A DNA stretch of 64,000 bases from Prorocentrum cordatum (taxonomy: Eukaryota > Sar > Dinophyceae > Prorocentrales > Prorocentraceae). The stretch spans positions 276,952 to 340,951 of the forward strand of contig CAUYUJ010011148.1 in NCBI GenBank assembly GCA_963575745.1, written 5' to 3'. The position numbers and the translations under genes are program-made. Below, piece after piece: positions 43,169 through 51,231 of this stretch. The notes below the pieces were generated by a model. The model had not been told where the DNA came from and did not search any database. It saw only the letters and a list, made by a program, of their open reading frames with translations. Each line of letters opens with the position of its first letter. Within the stretch, counting starts at the first letter, position 1.

Positions 43169-43389
43169 GATTCAACGGGGAGGATATCGACCTGGAACCG
43201 GCGATCTATCGCCAGTAGTCGGGAGCGGCCAAGAGGGGGGTGTCCAAAAGGGGGGGTGCAAATCATGACGGGCGGCATGTGCGCGGCCCAGCGGGGGGGC
43301 CAGGGACGTAATGAAATAAGAAGAGGCGCTTTAAAATCTGGGGAACTATCATGGCCCCCGCTATGATATTCACCCCCCCCAGTCATCAC

Positions 43390-43560
43390 CCCCCTCTTTG
43401 CCGCCCCCGACAATAGATCGGCGATGTGACCCCGATGGCGAATCCGACCTTCCGGGGCGGGGTGGGCCCTCGGGGGCCCCTCTCGGCAACGAGTGGGCAG
43501 ATGGCGGGTCGGCGCATCCCCCCCTTGGAGCGTCTTCCTCGGGACAGTTTTTGGGAAGGG
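43390..43560 (+). repeat. diverged repeat shared with 17,680-17,830
   Basis: ATAGATCGGCGATG, GATGGCGAATCCGAC, GGGGCGGGGTGGGCCC and GGGTCGGCGCATCC in the same order as the first copy. Confidence 0.5.
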
Positions 43561-43621
43561 CCCCCCCAAAAAATAACTGCCCCAAAACCTTCTCATCGGG
43601 AAGGTCTTTGAATAGTTAGTT

Positions 43622-43788
43622 TGAAGGGGCCCTGGGACACACAAATAAATACACACTAATAAAAAGATTCCCAATCTTTTTCCATATTTTCTTGGTTGTT
43701 GTCTTCCCCCCCAATCCCTACATTTTCCCATATTTTCCTGGGAGTGGACGATGAGTTGTGTCTGTGTGTTTTTTTTTTTCCCTCCTGA
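43622..43788 (+). mobile_element. MITE-like element, family T, copy 4 (5-bp target duplication)
   Basis: A 167-bp copy from TGAAGGGGCCCTGGGACACA to TTTCCCTCCTGA, with an expanded T-run near the right end. TAGTT lies exactly on both sides (43,617-43,621 and 43,789-43,793). Confidence 0.9.
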
Positions 43789-43794
43789 TAGTTT

Positions 43795-44765
43795 GGGGGA
43801 ACCAACATTTCAAACACTTTATTCAGGGAAGAATTTCGGACGCGTTCCTGAACAATAAACTCTGCCAAACGCCATCATCAAGAAGATCTGCTGGGTTCTG
43901 TCCGTACAAGAAGAAAACAATCAAAGCAACGTCCAAAGAAACCTCATGTCATAAGGCTTCTCTGATTCAGAAACGCAGCACAAAAAATCACCTTCTTCAG
44001 GAAGGTGTTGGGAGGATCTACGCCAGAAAACCTGTTCAACACCTTCGTCTGAAAGGTTGTTGGAAGGCTTCCTCAACCAATCCTTAAGCCTTCATCCGAT
44101 AAGTTGTGGAATGCCTTGTCCAAAGTACATTCAAACAATATTCATGGGCACAATTTGTTTGGTGATATTCATACGAAACGAACGCCAACAAAAGCATGAT
44201 TCGGAAGGTTTATGGAAGATTGTCGCCAAACAGCCACCCAAACACCTCCAAACATGTTACCGAGGAAAAATTCCCGAAGAAAGATGTTGAACAATCATTT
44301 GAAGAAATCCGGTCATACACCTTCATGAGGAAGGTAATTGGACAGCTCTCAATTCAAAGAAATCCTGCAGAGGCCTTCCTGAGGCCCTCATAAATTGTCC
44401 GGGGGAAAATGCGTGGAAGTTAATTTTAAAGAAACCGTCCATACACCTTCCTGCGAAGGTGTTTGGACAGTTGTTTGGGGGAAACCTTCCAACCATCCAA
44501 AGACCTTCATGTGAAAGGTTCCTGGACAGCTGTTTGGGAAAGCCCTCCAAACATCTTCGAGCGGAAGGTCTTCGGGAAGACGCCTTCGAAAAAGCCCTTC
44601 GGGGATCTTCCAAAGCCCGTCCAAAGGACCATTGTTGTGATGGATGTGTTGGATATTTTGTTTATGATGGATGTGATGGAGGAGAATTGTTTTGATCGAT
44701 TTTTTGATGGATGTTTTGGAGGAAGCCTTCCTCCAGGAGGTTTCTGGGAAGATCTTGGAGGGGTG
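43795..44765 (+). repeat. AT-richer array of CCTTC..GGAAGG hairpins
   Basis: About ten short hairpin motifs such as CACCTTCTTCAGGAAGGTG, CACCTTCATGAGGAAGG, CACCTTCCTGCGAAGGTG and ACCTTCATGTGAAAGGT recur every 45-70 bases, alternating with TTTGGACAGCTGTTTGGG and TTCCAAACATC blocks. Base composition is clearly lower in GC than the flanks. Frames are broken and no gene was recognised. Confidence 0.65.
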
Positions 44766-44871
44766 AGCCGACGTGCCGCACCGACCTGCCTGTCGTTGCA
44801 TCTCTCGGCGGCGCGCACGAGGGGGTGGAGGGAGGGGGGAGGGCTTCTCAAGAAGGAGGCTGCTCCTAGGA

Positions 44872-45061
44872 TAAAGTCGGGCCTGTCCCCCTACAGGGGA
44901 ATTTTCGACGAAGAATTAAACATACCCCAAAAATAATCAAACAATAACCCAAAATAGTCTGGGGACTATTGTTTGAAAATGTTCTGACCTTTTTGGTGAA
45001 TTTTTGGACACTTTTTATTTTTCGTCGAACACCCCCCTGCAGGGGGATACGCCCGACATAA
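44872..45061 (+). mobile_element. MITE, family G, copy 6, rearranged (two left-type ends)
   Basis: The left end is normal: AAAGTCGGGCCTGTCCCCCT, GGGAATTTTCGACGAAGAAT. The right end is also left-type when inverted: TTTTTCGTCGAACACCCCCC, TGCAGGGGGATACGCCCGAC. Other copies have a different right half. The flanks TCCTAGGA and TTCTAGGC agree at 6 of 8. It looks like a hybrid made by inversion or recombination of two copies. Confidence 0.75.
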
Positions 45062-45327
45062 TTCTAGGCGGCGGCCCTGCATCTGCGCAGAAGGCCCGCG
45101 CCTTCCAAGAAGCAGGGGTGCTTCTAAGAAGCCCTCCCCCATCCCCCCTACCCCCCTCGGCGCGTGGCCGAATCTTTCCGGGTCTCTCTGAAGCCCTCCA
45201 GAGGAGGAGGGTGGGCCTGCGCCGCTGGACAGGGGCCGGACAAGGTGCCACCGACGACCACGCCCCCCCGAGAACGCAGCAGCCGCGGCCGGACAGTCTT
45301 CCAGCCCCGACCCCCCGAGGATCCTCT

Positions 45328-45431
45328 TGATGGGCCCGTTTTCCACCATCACCACCATAAGTTGGAGGCCGAGGGGCTCCTCCTCCTCCTCCTCCTCCTC
45401 CTCCTCCTCCTCATCCTCATCCTCATCATCC

Positions 45432-45494
<63 letters not shown>

Positions 45495-45525
45495 CCACCA
45501 CCACCACCACCACCACCACCATCAT

Positions 45526-45575
<50 letters not shown>

Positions 45576-45633
45576 GCAGCAGCATCAGCATCAGCATCAG
45601 CATCAGCATCAGCATCAGCAGCATCAGCATCAG

Positions 45634-45701
<68 letters not shown>

Positions 45702-45803
45702 GCCTCCTCCTCCGCCTCCTCCTCCTCGTCGTCCTCCTCCTCATCCTCTTCCTTCTTCCCCCTCCAACTTTGGCAGTGGTGGTGGTGGAAAATAGGCCCA
45801 TCA
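45328..45803 (+). mobile_element. fold-back element, family F, copy 4 (CCT/CAT core, 5-bp target duplication)
   Basis: Left arm TGATGGGCCCGTTTTCCACC, ATCACCACCATAAGTTGGAG. Right arm CCCCCTCCAACTTTGGCAGT, (GGT)n, GGAAAATAGGCCCATCA. The core of about 390 bp is (CCT)n, (CAT)n, (CAC)n, (CAT)n, (CAG CAT)n and again (CCT)n. CCTCT is duplicated exactly (45,323-45,327 and 45,804-45,808). Confidence 0.85.
45378..45770 (+). repeat. compound CCT/CAT microsatellite inside fold-back copy 4
   Basis: Stop-free poly-Ile, poly-Ser, poly-His or poly-Asp/Met by frame. A simple repeat. Confidence 0.95.
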
Positions 45804-46167
45804 CCTCTGACCGAGATCCTCCAGCCTCGACCTCTACCGTCGCCCAGCATCATCTTTTCTTGCGTGGCAAGGGCTTCCCAGAAGAAGCCTCCCGTGATCC
45901 GAACACGTGGCGGCTATTTTTTGCACGTCCTGTGTGCGGCGGCCTGCGGCTGCAACCGCTTGGCCGGCCGCAAGGACTTGGGTCGAGCAAGCTCGTCTGG
46001 CTGGCCTGACGCGTTCGTTGTCGCGGGCCTCCCGTCCTCTGACCGGTGTCCGCCTGATCCGGACGCCCGGCACCTGTCACCAGCGCGAGAGGAGCCCCTG
46101 CGGCAGAGGAGGGGGCAAACGACGGACGAAGGCACGAGCACGAGGGCCGGGGATTAGGGGAGAAGAG

Positions 46168-46523
46168 CCCAGACATGCGACGTCCTGACTTTTTCAGGAC
46201 GGCGTCCCTGGAAATCCTGACCCTTTCCCCGGGACCGGTTTTTCGCCCTGAGTCGTTTTTGACGGTCCCGAGGCCCGGCGAAGGCCCACCGGGGCCGAAA
46301 TGAAGGGGCCCTGAGACACACAAATAAACACACACACACACAAATAAAAGGATTCCCCATAGTTTCCCATACTTTCTGGGTCTCTGCCTTCCCCCCCACT
46401 TCCCATACTTTCCCATATCTTCTGGAAATCGACGATTCATTGTGTCTGTGTTTCTTCCCCTCCTGGCGAAAATAGCCAAAAACCTCCCGTCCTGAGTTCG
46501 TTCCCGACGCGACCACGTCTGGG
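46168..46523 (+). mobile_element. MITE-like element, family P, copy 3, carrying a nested T element
   Basis: Runs from CCCAGACATGCGACGTCCTG to GACGCGACCACGTCTGGG. Removing T copy 5 and one copy of its target duplication leaves 185 bp, the same length as P copy 2. Core: GGGACCGGTTTTTCGCCC, TTGACGGTCCCGAGGCCCGG, AAAAACCTCCCGTCC. Confidence 0.85.
46301..46466 (+). mobile_element. MITE-like element, family T, copy 5, inserted in a P element (5-bp target duplication)
   Basis: A 166-bp copy from TGAAGGGGCCCTGAGACACA to CTTCCCCTCCTGG. CGAAA (46,296-46,300) is duplicated exactly at 46,467-46,471. Joining the flanks restores the P core GGCCGAAAATAG. So this T insertion is younger than the P insertion. 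Confidence 0.92.
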
Positions 46524-46660
46524 CGGCGGAGGCGCGCGCGCACCGCCGCCCATCGGGGCCCCGCGCAGCCCCCGGCCGGCAGCTTGCGGGGCCGGCGCCT
46601 CCGCCGCAGGCCAGGCGGCGGCCGGGGGAGGATCCCGCCGCCCGACGCCCCTCCCCCAAA

Positions 46661-46842
46661 CCCAGACATCGGGCGTTTCGAAAAAATCGAGACAAAGGTT
46701 TTCATCGTTTTCGGCCTCTGGAGGCCCTCGCCGGGCCTCGGGACCGTCAAAAAAGGACTCGGGATGAAAAACCGGTCCCGGGGAAGTGGTCGGGAGGTTG
46801 GGGGCCCGTGTGTCGAAAAAATCGAGACGTCGGATGTCTGGG
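46661..46842 (-). mobile_element. MITE-like element, family P, copy 4 (10-bp target duplication)
   Basis: A 182-bp copy in reverse orientation, ending CCCAGACATCGGGCG and GACGTCGGATGTCTGGG. CTCCCCCAAA (46,651-46,660) is duplicated exactly at 46,843-46,852. The repeated bases coincide with the beginning of P copy 5, so copy 4 appears to have inserted into the tip of copy 5. Confidence 0.85.
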
Positions 46843-46846
46843 CTCC

Positions 46847-47033
46847 CCCAAACCCCCGACGTCATGATTTGTTCCTGACGTCGACCCCTGGAGGTCTCCA
46901 CCCATCCCCCAGGACCGGTTTCTCCTCCCGAGCCGTTTTTTGGCGGTCCCGAGGCCCGGCGAGGGCCCCCGGAGGCCGAAAATTCAAAGAATCCTCCCGC
47001 CCTGCTTTTTCCATGGCTCGAGGGGGGTCTGGG
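46847..47033 (+). mobile_element. MITE-like element, family P, copy 5 (9-11-bp target duplication)
   Basis: A 187-bp copy from CCCAAACCCCCGACGTCATG to CGAGGGGGGTCTGGG. Taking copy 4 out, the left flank GACGCCCCTCC matches the right flank GACGCCCTTCC at 10 of 11. Nine- to eleven-base duplications are the range of Mutator-like transposons. Confidence 0.8.
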
Positions 47034-47194
47034 GACGCCCTTCCCCGCAGATCCGGGGCGGGCGCCATGTCCCGCGGGCTGTCGCCGAAGTCGTCCGGGT
47101 CCTGGAAACCAGGCGGCAGCGGCGCGCGGAGGCCCAGGCCTCCAGCGCCCTCCTGGGCGGAGCTTCCCCGCCGCCCGTCGGGGGGGGGTCATCG

Positions 47195-47271
47195 CCTCCG
47201 CCTCCTCCTCCTCCTCCTCCTCCTCCTCCTCCTCCTCCTCCTCCTCCTCCTCCTCCCCCTCCTCCTCCTCG
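47195..47271 (+). repeat. (CCT)n tract
   Basis: Near-pure CCT triplets. Confidence 0.95.
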
Positions 47272-47283
47272 CCGCTGGAACAT

Positions 47284-47323
47284 GTCCGGACTCGAGCTGG
47301 GCGCTGCTTCGCGGAGGGGGCGA
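47284..47323 (+). repeat. 40-bp direct repeat, left copy
   Basis: GTCCGGACTCGAGCTGGGCG followed by CTGCTTCGCGGAGGGGGCGA. The identical sequence is at 47,691-47,730. Between them lie truncated T copy 6 and P copy 6. Confidence 0.95.
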
Positions 47324-47326
47324 TAC

Positions 47327-47338
47327 TGAAGGGGCCCT

Positions 47339-47378
<40 letters not shown>

Positions 47379-47503
47379 AATACATAGACAGAAGTAACAG
47401 GATTCCCCATACATTTTCCCATCTTTCTTTTCTGGGTTTCTGTCTTCCCCCCACTTCCCGTATTTGTCTATATTTTCTGGGAATCGACGATTGATTGTGT
47501 CTG
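47327..47503 (+). mobile_element. MITE-like element, family T, copy 6 (right end lost)
   Basis: Starts TGAAGGGGCCCTGGGACACA with an expanded (CA)n, and carries the usual core to CGACGATTGATTGTGTCTG. The terminal CCCTCCTGA is missing and P copy 6 starts seven bases later. Confidence 0.8.
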
Positions 47504-47509
47504 AAAAAT

Positions 47510-47691
47510 CCCAGACATGGTCGCGTCGTAAAAATCAGGACGGGAGTTTTAAGCTATTTTCGGCCCCCGGGGGCCCTCGCCAGGCCTCGGGACCGTCAAA
47601 AAACGACTCGAGACGAACAGCCGGTCCCGGGGAACGGGTCGGGACTTCCAGGGGCGCCGTCCTGAAAAAAACGGGACGTCGCGTGTCTGGG
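47510..47691 (-). mobile_element. MITE-like element, family P, copy 6
   Basis: A 182-bp reverse copy from CCCAGACATGGTCGCGTCG to GACGTCGCGTGTCTGGG, with the core GGGACCGTCAAAAAACGACT. No target duplication could be read because both flanks are rearranged. Confidence 0.8.
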
Positions 47692-47730
47692 TCCGGACTC
47701 GAGCTGGGCGCTGCTTCGCGGAGGGGGCGA
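47691..47730 (+). repeat. 40-bp direct repeat, right copy
   Basis: Exact match of 47,284-47,323. Confidence 0.95.
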
Positions 47731-47875
47731 CAGACAAGATGGGGACGGGGGAGAGGCTCGCGCGCCTCTCCGTGCGCTTCTGGGCCCCAGGGGGGCCCTT
47801 CAGGGACCCTCCAGGTGCACAAAAGGTGCACCTTTTGTTCCCACCCCCCTCCCAGTTGTCGCCCCCCCATGACGC

Positions 47876-48037
47876 TCAGGTCGGGCCTGTCCCCCTCCAG
47901 CCGATTGTGGACGAAAACTGAAAAACATTCCAAAAATGCCCCCGCCAAATCTCAAAAATAGAATTAAAAAATCGTCCCCGCACTATTTCTCGACTGCTTT
48001 TGAGTATTCCTCCTGTAGAGGGACGGGGCCGACCTAA
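47876..48037 (+). mobile_element. MITE, family G, copy 7
   Basis: Left end TCAGGTCGGGCCTGTCCCCC, right end TCCTGTAGAGGGACGGGGCC. The flanks CATGACGC and CATTCCGC agree at 6 of 8. Confidence 0.8.
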
Positions 48038-48126
48038 CATTCCGCAACTCCCGACGGAGGGCTCTGCGGCCGCCGCCGGCCGTCGGGGTGGCCGCCGCCT
48101 GCGGCCCGCTGTCCGATCGATGTCTA

Positions 48127-48160
48127 CAATTAGGCCCCCTGTAGGGGGACAGGCACGACT
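48127..48160 (+). mobile_element. family G right-end fragment
   Basis: CCCCCTGTAGGGGGACAGGC and ACGACTAA match the right terminal repeat only. It lies 90 bases beyond G copy 7. Confidence 0.6.
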
Positions 48161-48367
48161 AAAATTTGGCTCGAGAGTCCAAGTCTCCGAAGCTCGGGGA
48201 CGTCGAGGATCGAGGAAGGATGATGGAGGATCGACGCTCGAGGAACTCCGCGGCTCAGGGATTCCGCATCGGGGGGCGAGGATCCCCAAGATCGGAGGCT
48301 GTCGAGGTGGAGGGTTCCGCGGTTGGAGGCTCGGAGACCTCTAGGATCGACCTTCTATGCGTTGCAA

Positions 48368-48563
48368 GCCCTCCTCCTCCTCCTCCTCCTCCTCCTCCTC
48401 CTCCTCCTCCTCCTCCTCCTCCTCCTCCCTCCTCCACCTCCTCCTCCTCCTCCTCCTCCTCCTCCTCCTCCTGCTTCTCCTCCGCCTCCTCCTCCTCCTC
48501 CCCTCCTCCTCCTGCGCCTATTCCTCCTGCTCCTCCTCCTCCTCCCTCCTCCTCCTCCTCCTC

Positions 48564-48594
<31 letters not shown>

Positions 48595-48832
48595 TGCTCT
48601 CCTGCTCCTGCTCCGCTCTCCTCCTCCTCCTCCTCCTCCTCCTCCTCCTCCTCCTCCTCCTCCTTCCCCCCCTCCTCCTCCTCCTCCTCCTCCTCCTCCT
48701 CCTCCTTCCCAACTCCTCCTCCTCCTCCTCCTCCTCCTCCTCCTCCTCCTCCTTCCTCCTCCTCCTCCTCCTCCTCCTCCTCCTCCTCCTCCTCCTCCTC
48801 CTCCTCCTCCTCCTCCTCCTCCTCCCTCTCCT
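48368..48832 (+). repeat. (CCT)n microsatellite, about 465 bp
   Basis: The longest CCT tract in the window. Its Ser, Pro, Leu, Glu, Gly and Arg homopolymer frames are artefacts. Confidence 0.95.
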
Positions 48833-49023
48833 CGTTCTCCTGGGAACAATTAGGCATGCAAGGGCGGAACTCTGGTGCCGATACCAGGGCCCTAAACAAA
48901 GGAAAAGGGGCAGGACGGCTCGCTCGGGGCGCGGCCTAAATGACTCGTTTGGCCACAGGCGTCCCGCTTCGAAGGAAGCAGGCCTCGAGCACGCCTGTCC
49001 AGCGCCTTCTTGCCAGCAACTGT

Positions 49024-49332
49024 CGGGCGCCGGTAGGCTTTCCCCATGATGTTGAAACGCGTGTGCCCCGAACCGCCACTCGGGCTGGGCGAAAGGGGAG
49101 GATAGCAAAGGGGGGGGGGGAGAGTCGGCTCACGTAGCTGATTTTCCTGGCGCCTCCCGGCACCAGGAGGCGCACATGTATCGAGGAATGGGCCCGGCGG
49201 CGGGGCCGAAACCAGCTGCATGCAGCAGATGTTGCAATGCTTCCTTTCCCTATCCCCCCCCTTTCGTTGGGCCCGACTGGCGCTGGCAGGCTTTCCCCAT
49301 GATATTGAAACGCGTGTGCCCCGAACCGCCAC
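49024..49332 (+). repeat. 52-bp direct repeats bracketing family W, copy 2
   Basis: GGCTTTCCCCATGATGTTGA plus AACGCGTGTGCCCCGAACCG at 49,036-49,077 recurs at 49,289-49,330 with one change near the middle (GATATTG). The W element fills most of the space between. Confidence 0.8.
49086..49277 (+). mobile_element. MITE-like element, family W, copy 2
   Basis: GGGCGAAAGGGGAGGATAGC on the left and CCCCCCCTTTCGTTGGGCCC on the right are inverted. The interior has CTCCCGGCACCAGGAGGCGC and GCCGAAACCAGCTGCATGCA, matching copy 1 at 41,088. Confidence 0.75.
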
Positions 49333-49407
49333 GCACCCCAACCCACCAGAGCCCGCGCAGGCGCAATGACACCCCGTGGGTCTGATGCGGAAAGCCTTGC
49401 CGACCAC

Positions 49408-49800
49408 TCATTCGTGGGCAGCTGGCGGGATGGTGCCGTCCCGCCGCGGAACCACCGAGTGGTCGGCAGCTTGCTGGGCGTCCAGTCTAGCTGCAGTTCG
49501 TTGGTCCTGGTGCAGTGACGTCAGCATGCGCAGGGGCTCCTGGGCACGGGCGCGTGCCTGCCTGGCCAGGACCTCGGCCAGACCGACCTCGAGCGAGCGG
49601 TCAAAAACCTCCATATGGCCGGTGAGTTCAGGAGGAAGCTGGGCCAGCGCGGCCCCTCGTTTGGCAACCTCGTCGGCAGCCTCATTGCAAGTGCATTCGG
49701 TTTTCGAAGCAGTTCGACCTAGATCAGCCTCTGTCGGGTGGCTTTTATTTTTCTTAAGCTGGATGTGTCTGGCCTGGGGTTATATGCATGCCAGAAGCAG
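49408..49800 (-). pseudogene. LINE RNase H fragment
   Basis: On the minus strand the frame from 49,692 to the stop at 49,408 reads CNEAADEVAKRGAALAQLPP, then a helical tail with EVGLAEVLARQARARAQEPL. NEAADEVAKRGAA is the last catalytic block of RNase H (Asn-Glu-x-x-Asp). Just upstream another frame (49,800-49,700) reads LHAAAWACFWHAYNP and SLRKIKATRQ before a stop, which resembles the segment preceding that block. This is a 5'-truncated, frameshifted relic of a LINE different from the one at 32.8-40.7 kb. Confidence 0.6.
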
Positions 49801-49809
49801 GCCCAAGCA

Positions 49810-50170
49810 GCAGCATGCAGCGGTGGGACCTGACCAGGCCCTTCATGTATCGCCCCCCCGCATCCGCCGACTTGGGGCGGGACCGGCGGTCCATCTGCTC
49901 CGCCGTCGTGTCGTGCCGTCATTCGGGCCTGGGGTCCGAAACCTCTCGTTGCCTGGGCCCCTCCGGCATGCGGGGGTGGGGGGTGCTGCCCGTGCTGCCT
50001 GGCCGGTTGCGTCCGGTGCCGAACGGGGCGCGGCCTCCTCCCTCCGTCTGCTCTCAGGGCCGGGAAGTTTCCCCGTTCCGCTCGAGCGTGCTCGCACGGC
50101 GTTCGTGGGCGCCCGGTGTGGCCCAAACAACGAATGGGGCTGCTCGTTGTGCCCCCTGTGAGGGACCTGT
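49810..50170. other. unassigned sequence
   Basis: GC-rich with no recognised gene or repeat. Confidence 0.4.
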
Positions 50171-50184
50171 GGCTGTGGATGGAA

Positions 50185-50335
50185 AACAAATCCTCCTCCT
50201 CCTCCTCTTCCTCCTCCTCCTCCTCTTCCTCCTCCTCCTCCTCCTCCGGCTCCTCCTCCTCCTCCTCCTCCTCCTCCTCCTCCTCCTCCTCCTCCTGCTC
50301 CTCCTCCTCCTCCTGCTCCTCCTCCTCCAGTCCTT
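50185..50335 (+). repeat. (CCT)n tract
   Basis: CCT triplets with CTT and TGCTCC interruptions. Confidence 0.95.
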
Positions 50336-50455
50336 CTCCTTATAGATAAATTCTCTCTGTCGCACCCCGAGGCCAGTTTGTAGGGCGGGCTGGGCTTTTT
50401 GCCTGAGATTTCCCTTCAATATATGACTCTGAAGCTTATTAACAAGTGACAACAG

Positions 50456-50720
50456 TTTCACAGATGGAGGGCGGGTGGTTTTCAAAATGTGGCTCTCGCC
50501 TTAGCGCCGCGCACATTCGTTATACAAATTTGCAAGAGCTTCACGGATTAAGGGCAGGTCGTTTTCAACATGTGGATCTCGCCTTAGCGCCGCGCGCATT
50601 CGTTATAAAGAATTGTAAGAGTGTCACGGATTGAGGGCGGTTCCTTTTTAAAATGTGGCTCTCGCCTTAGCACCGCGCACATTCGTTTTCAAACTTTGCA
50701 AGACTTTCACGGATTCCCAT
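50456..50720 (+). repeat. 86-bp tandem repeat, three copies
   Basis: Units start at about 50,456, 50,540 and 50,625, each TCACGGATTGAGGGC, then TTTTCAAAATGTGGCTCTCG, CCTTAGCGCCGCGCACATTC and a TTGCAAGAG end. A fourth unit begins at 50,707 and is lost after TTTCACGGATT. Confidence 0.9.
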
Positions 50721-51034
50721 TATCAGCGTACCAGAAATGGTGTTTTGGAAGGGTTCAGGATTATGCGGTCGCAACAATTATGCTGATTCGCTGTGTTGAA
50801 GGCCCAACAATGGCGTTATGGCACGATTCTGGATCGTCAAGACGCAGCAATCAGGCTGATACGTGGCGTTGCAATCCCGAGAACAATGTTTTGGCTCGCT
50901 GCAGGATCTTCAAACTGTTGTCTACCAACGAGGCAGTTCCCTCAATGGACATGATGCGTTGTAGGGGCCTATGACGAGGGAGCTTGGAGGGAGGGTTGAC
51001 CTCAACATCGTTGATGACTCTTGGGTTTCCACTG

Positions 51035-51105
51035 GTCCTCCTCCTCCTCCTCCTCTTCCTCCTCCTCCTCCTCCTCCTCCTCCTCCACCTCCTCCCCCTC
51101 CTCCT
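51035..51105 (+). repeat. (CCT)n tract
   Basis: CCT triplets with CTT interruptions. Confidence 0.9.
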
Positions 51106-51231
51106 TCCCCCGCCCAGCCCGCCCGCCGTTACCGCCGCTATCGCCGCCGCCGCCCTTACCGCCGTCGTTCGAGGATCGAGGACTCGCGCCTCGAGGCTCG
51201 TGCCTCGAGGCCCCTTCGGCTCTCTGGAATC

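Noticed and set aside
47818-47835. 18-bp perfect palindrome CAAAAGGTGCACCTTTTG as a regulatory operator
   Set aside because: Real as a palindrome, but a single occurrence with no associated gene gives no support for a regulatory role.
48166-49108. Very long open frames across the CCT tract at 48.4-48.8 kb
   Set aside because: Homopolymeric translations of a pure triplet repeat.
50456-50720. CRISPR-like array
   Set aside because: The units are full-length tandem copies without unique spacers, and the context is eukaryotic.
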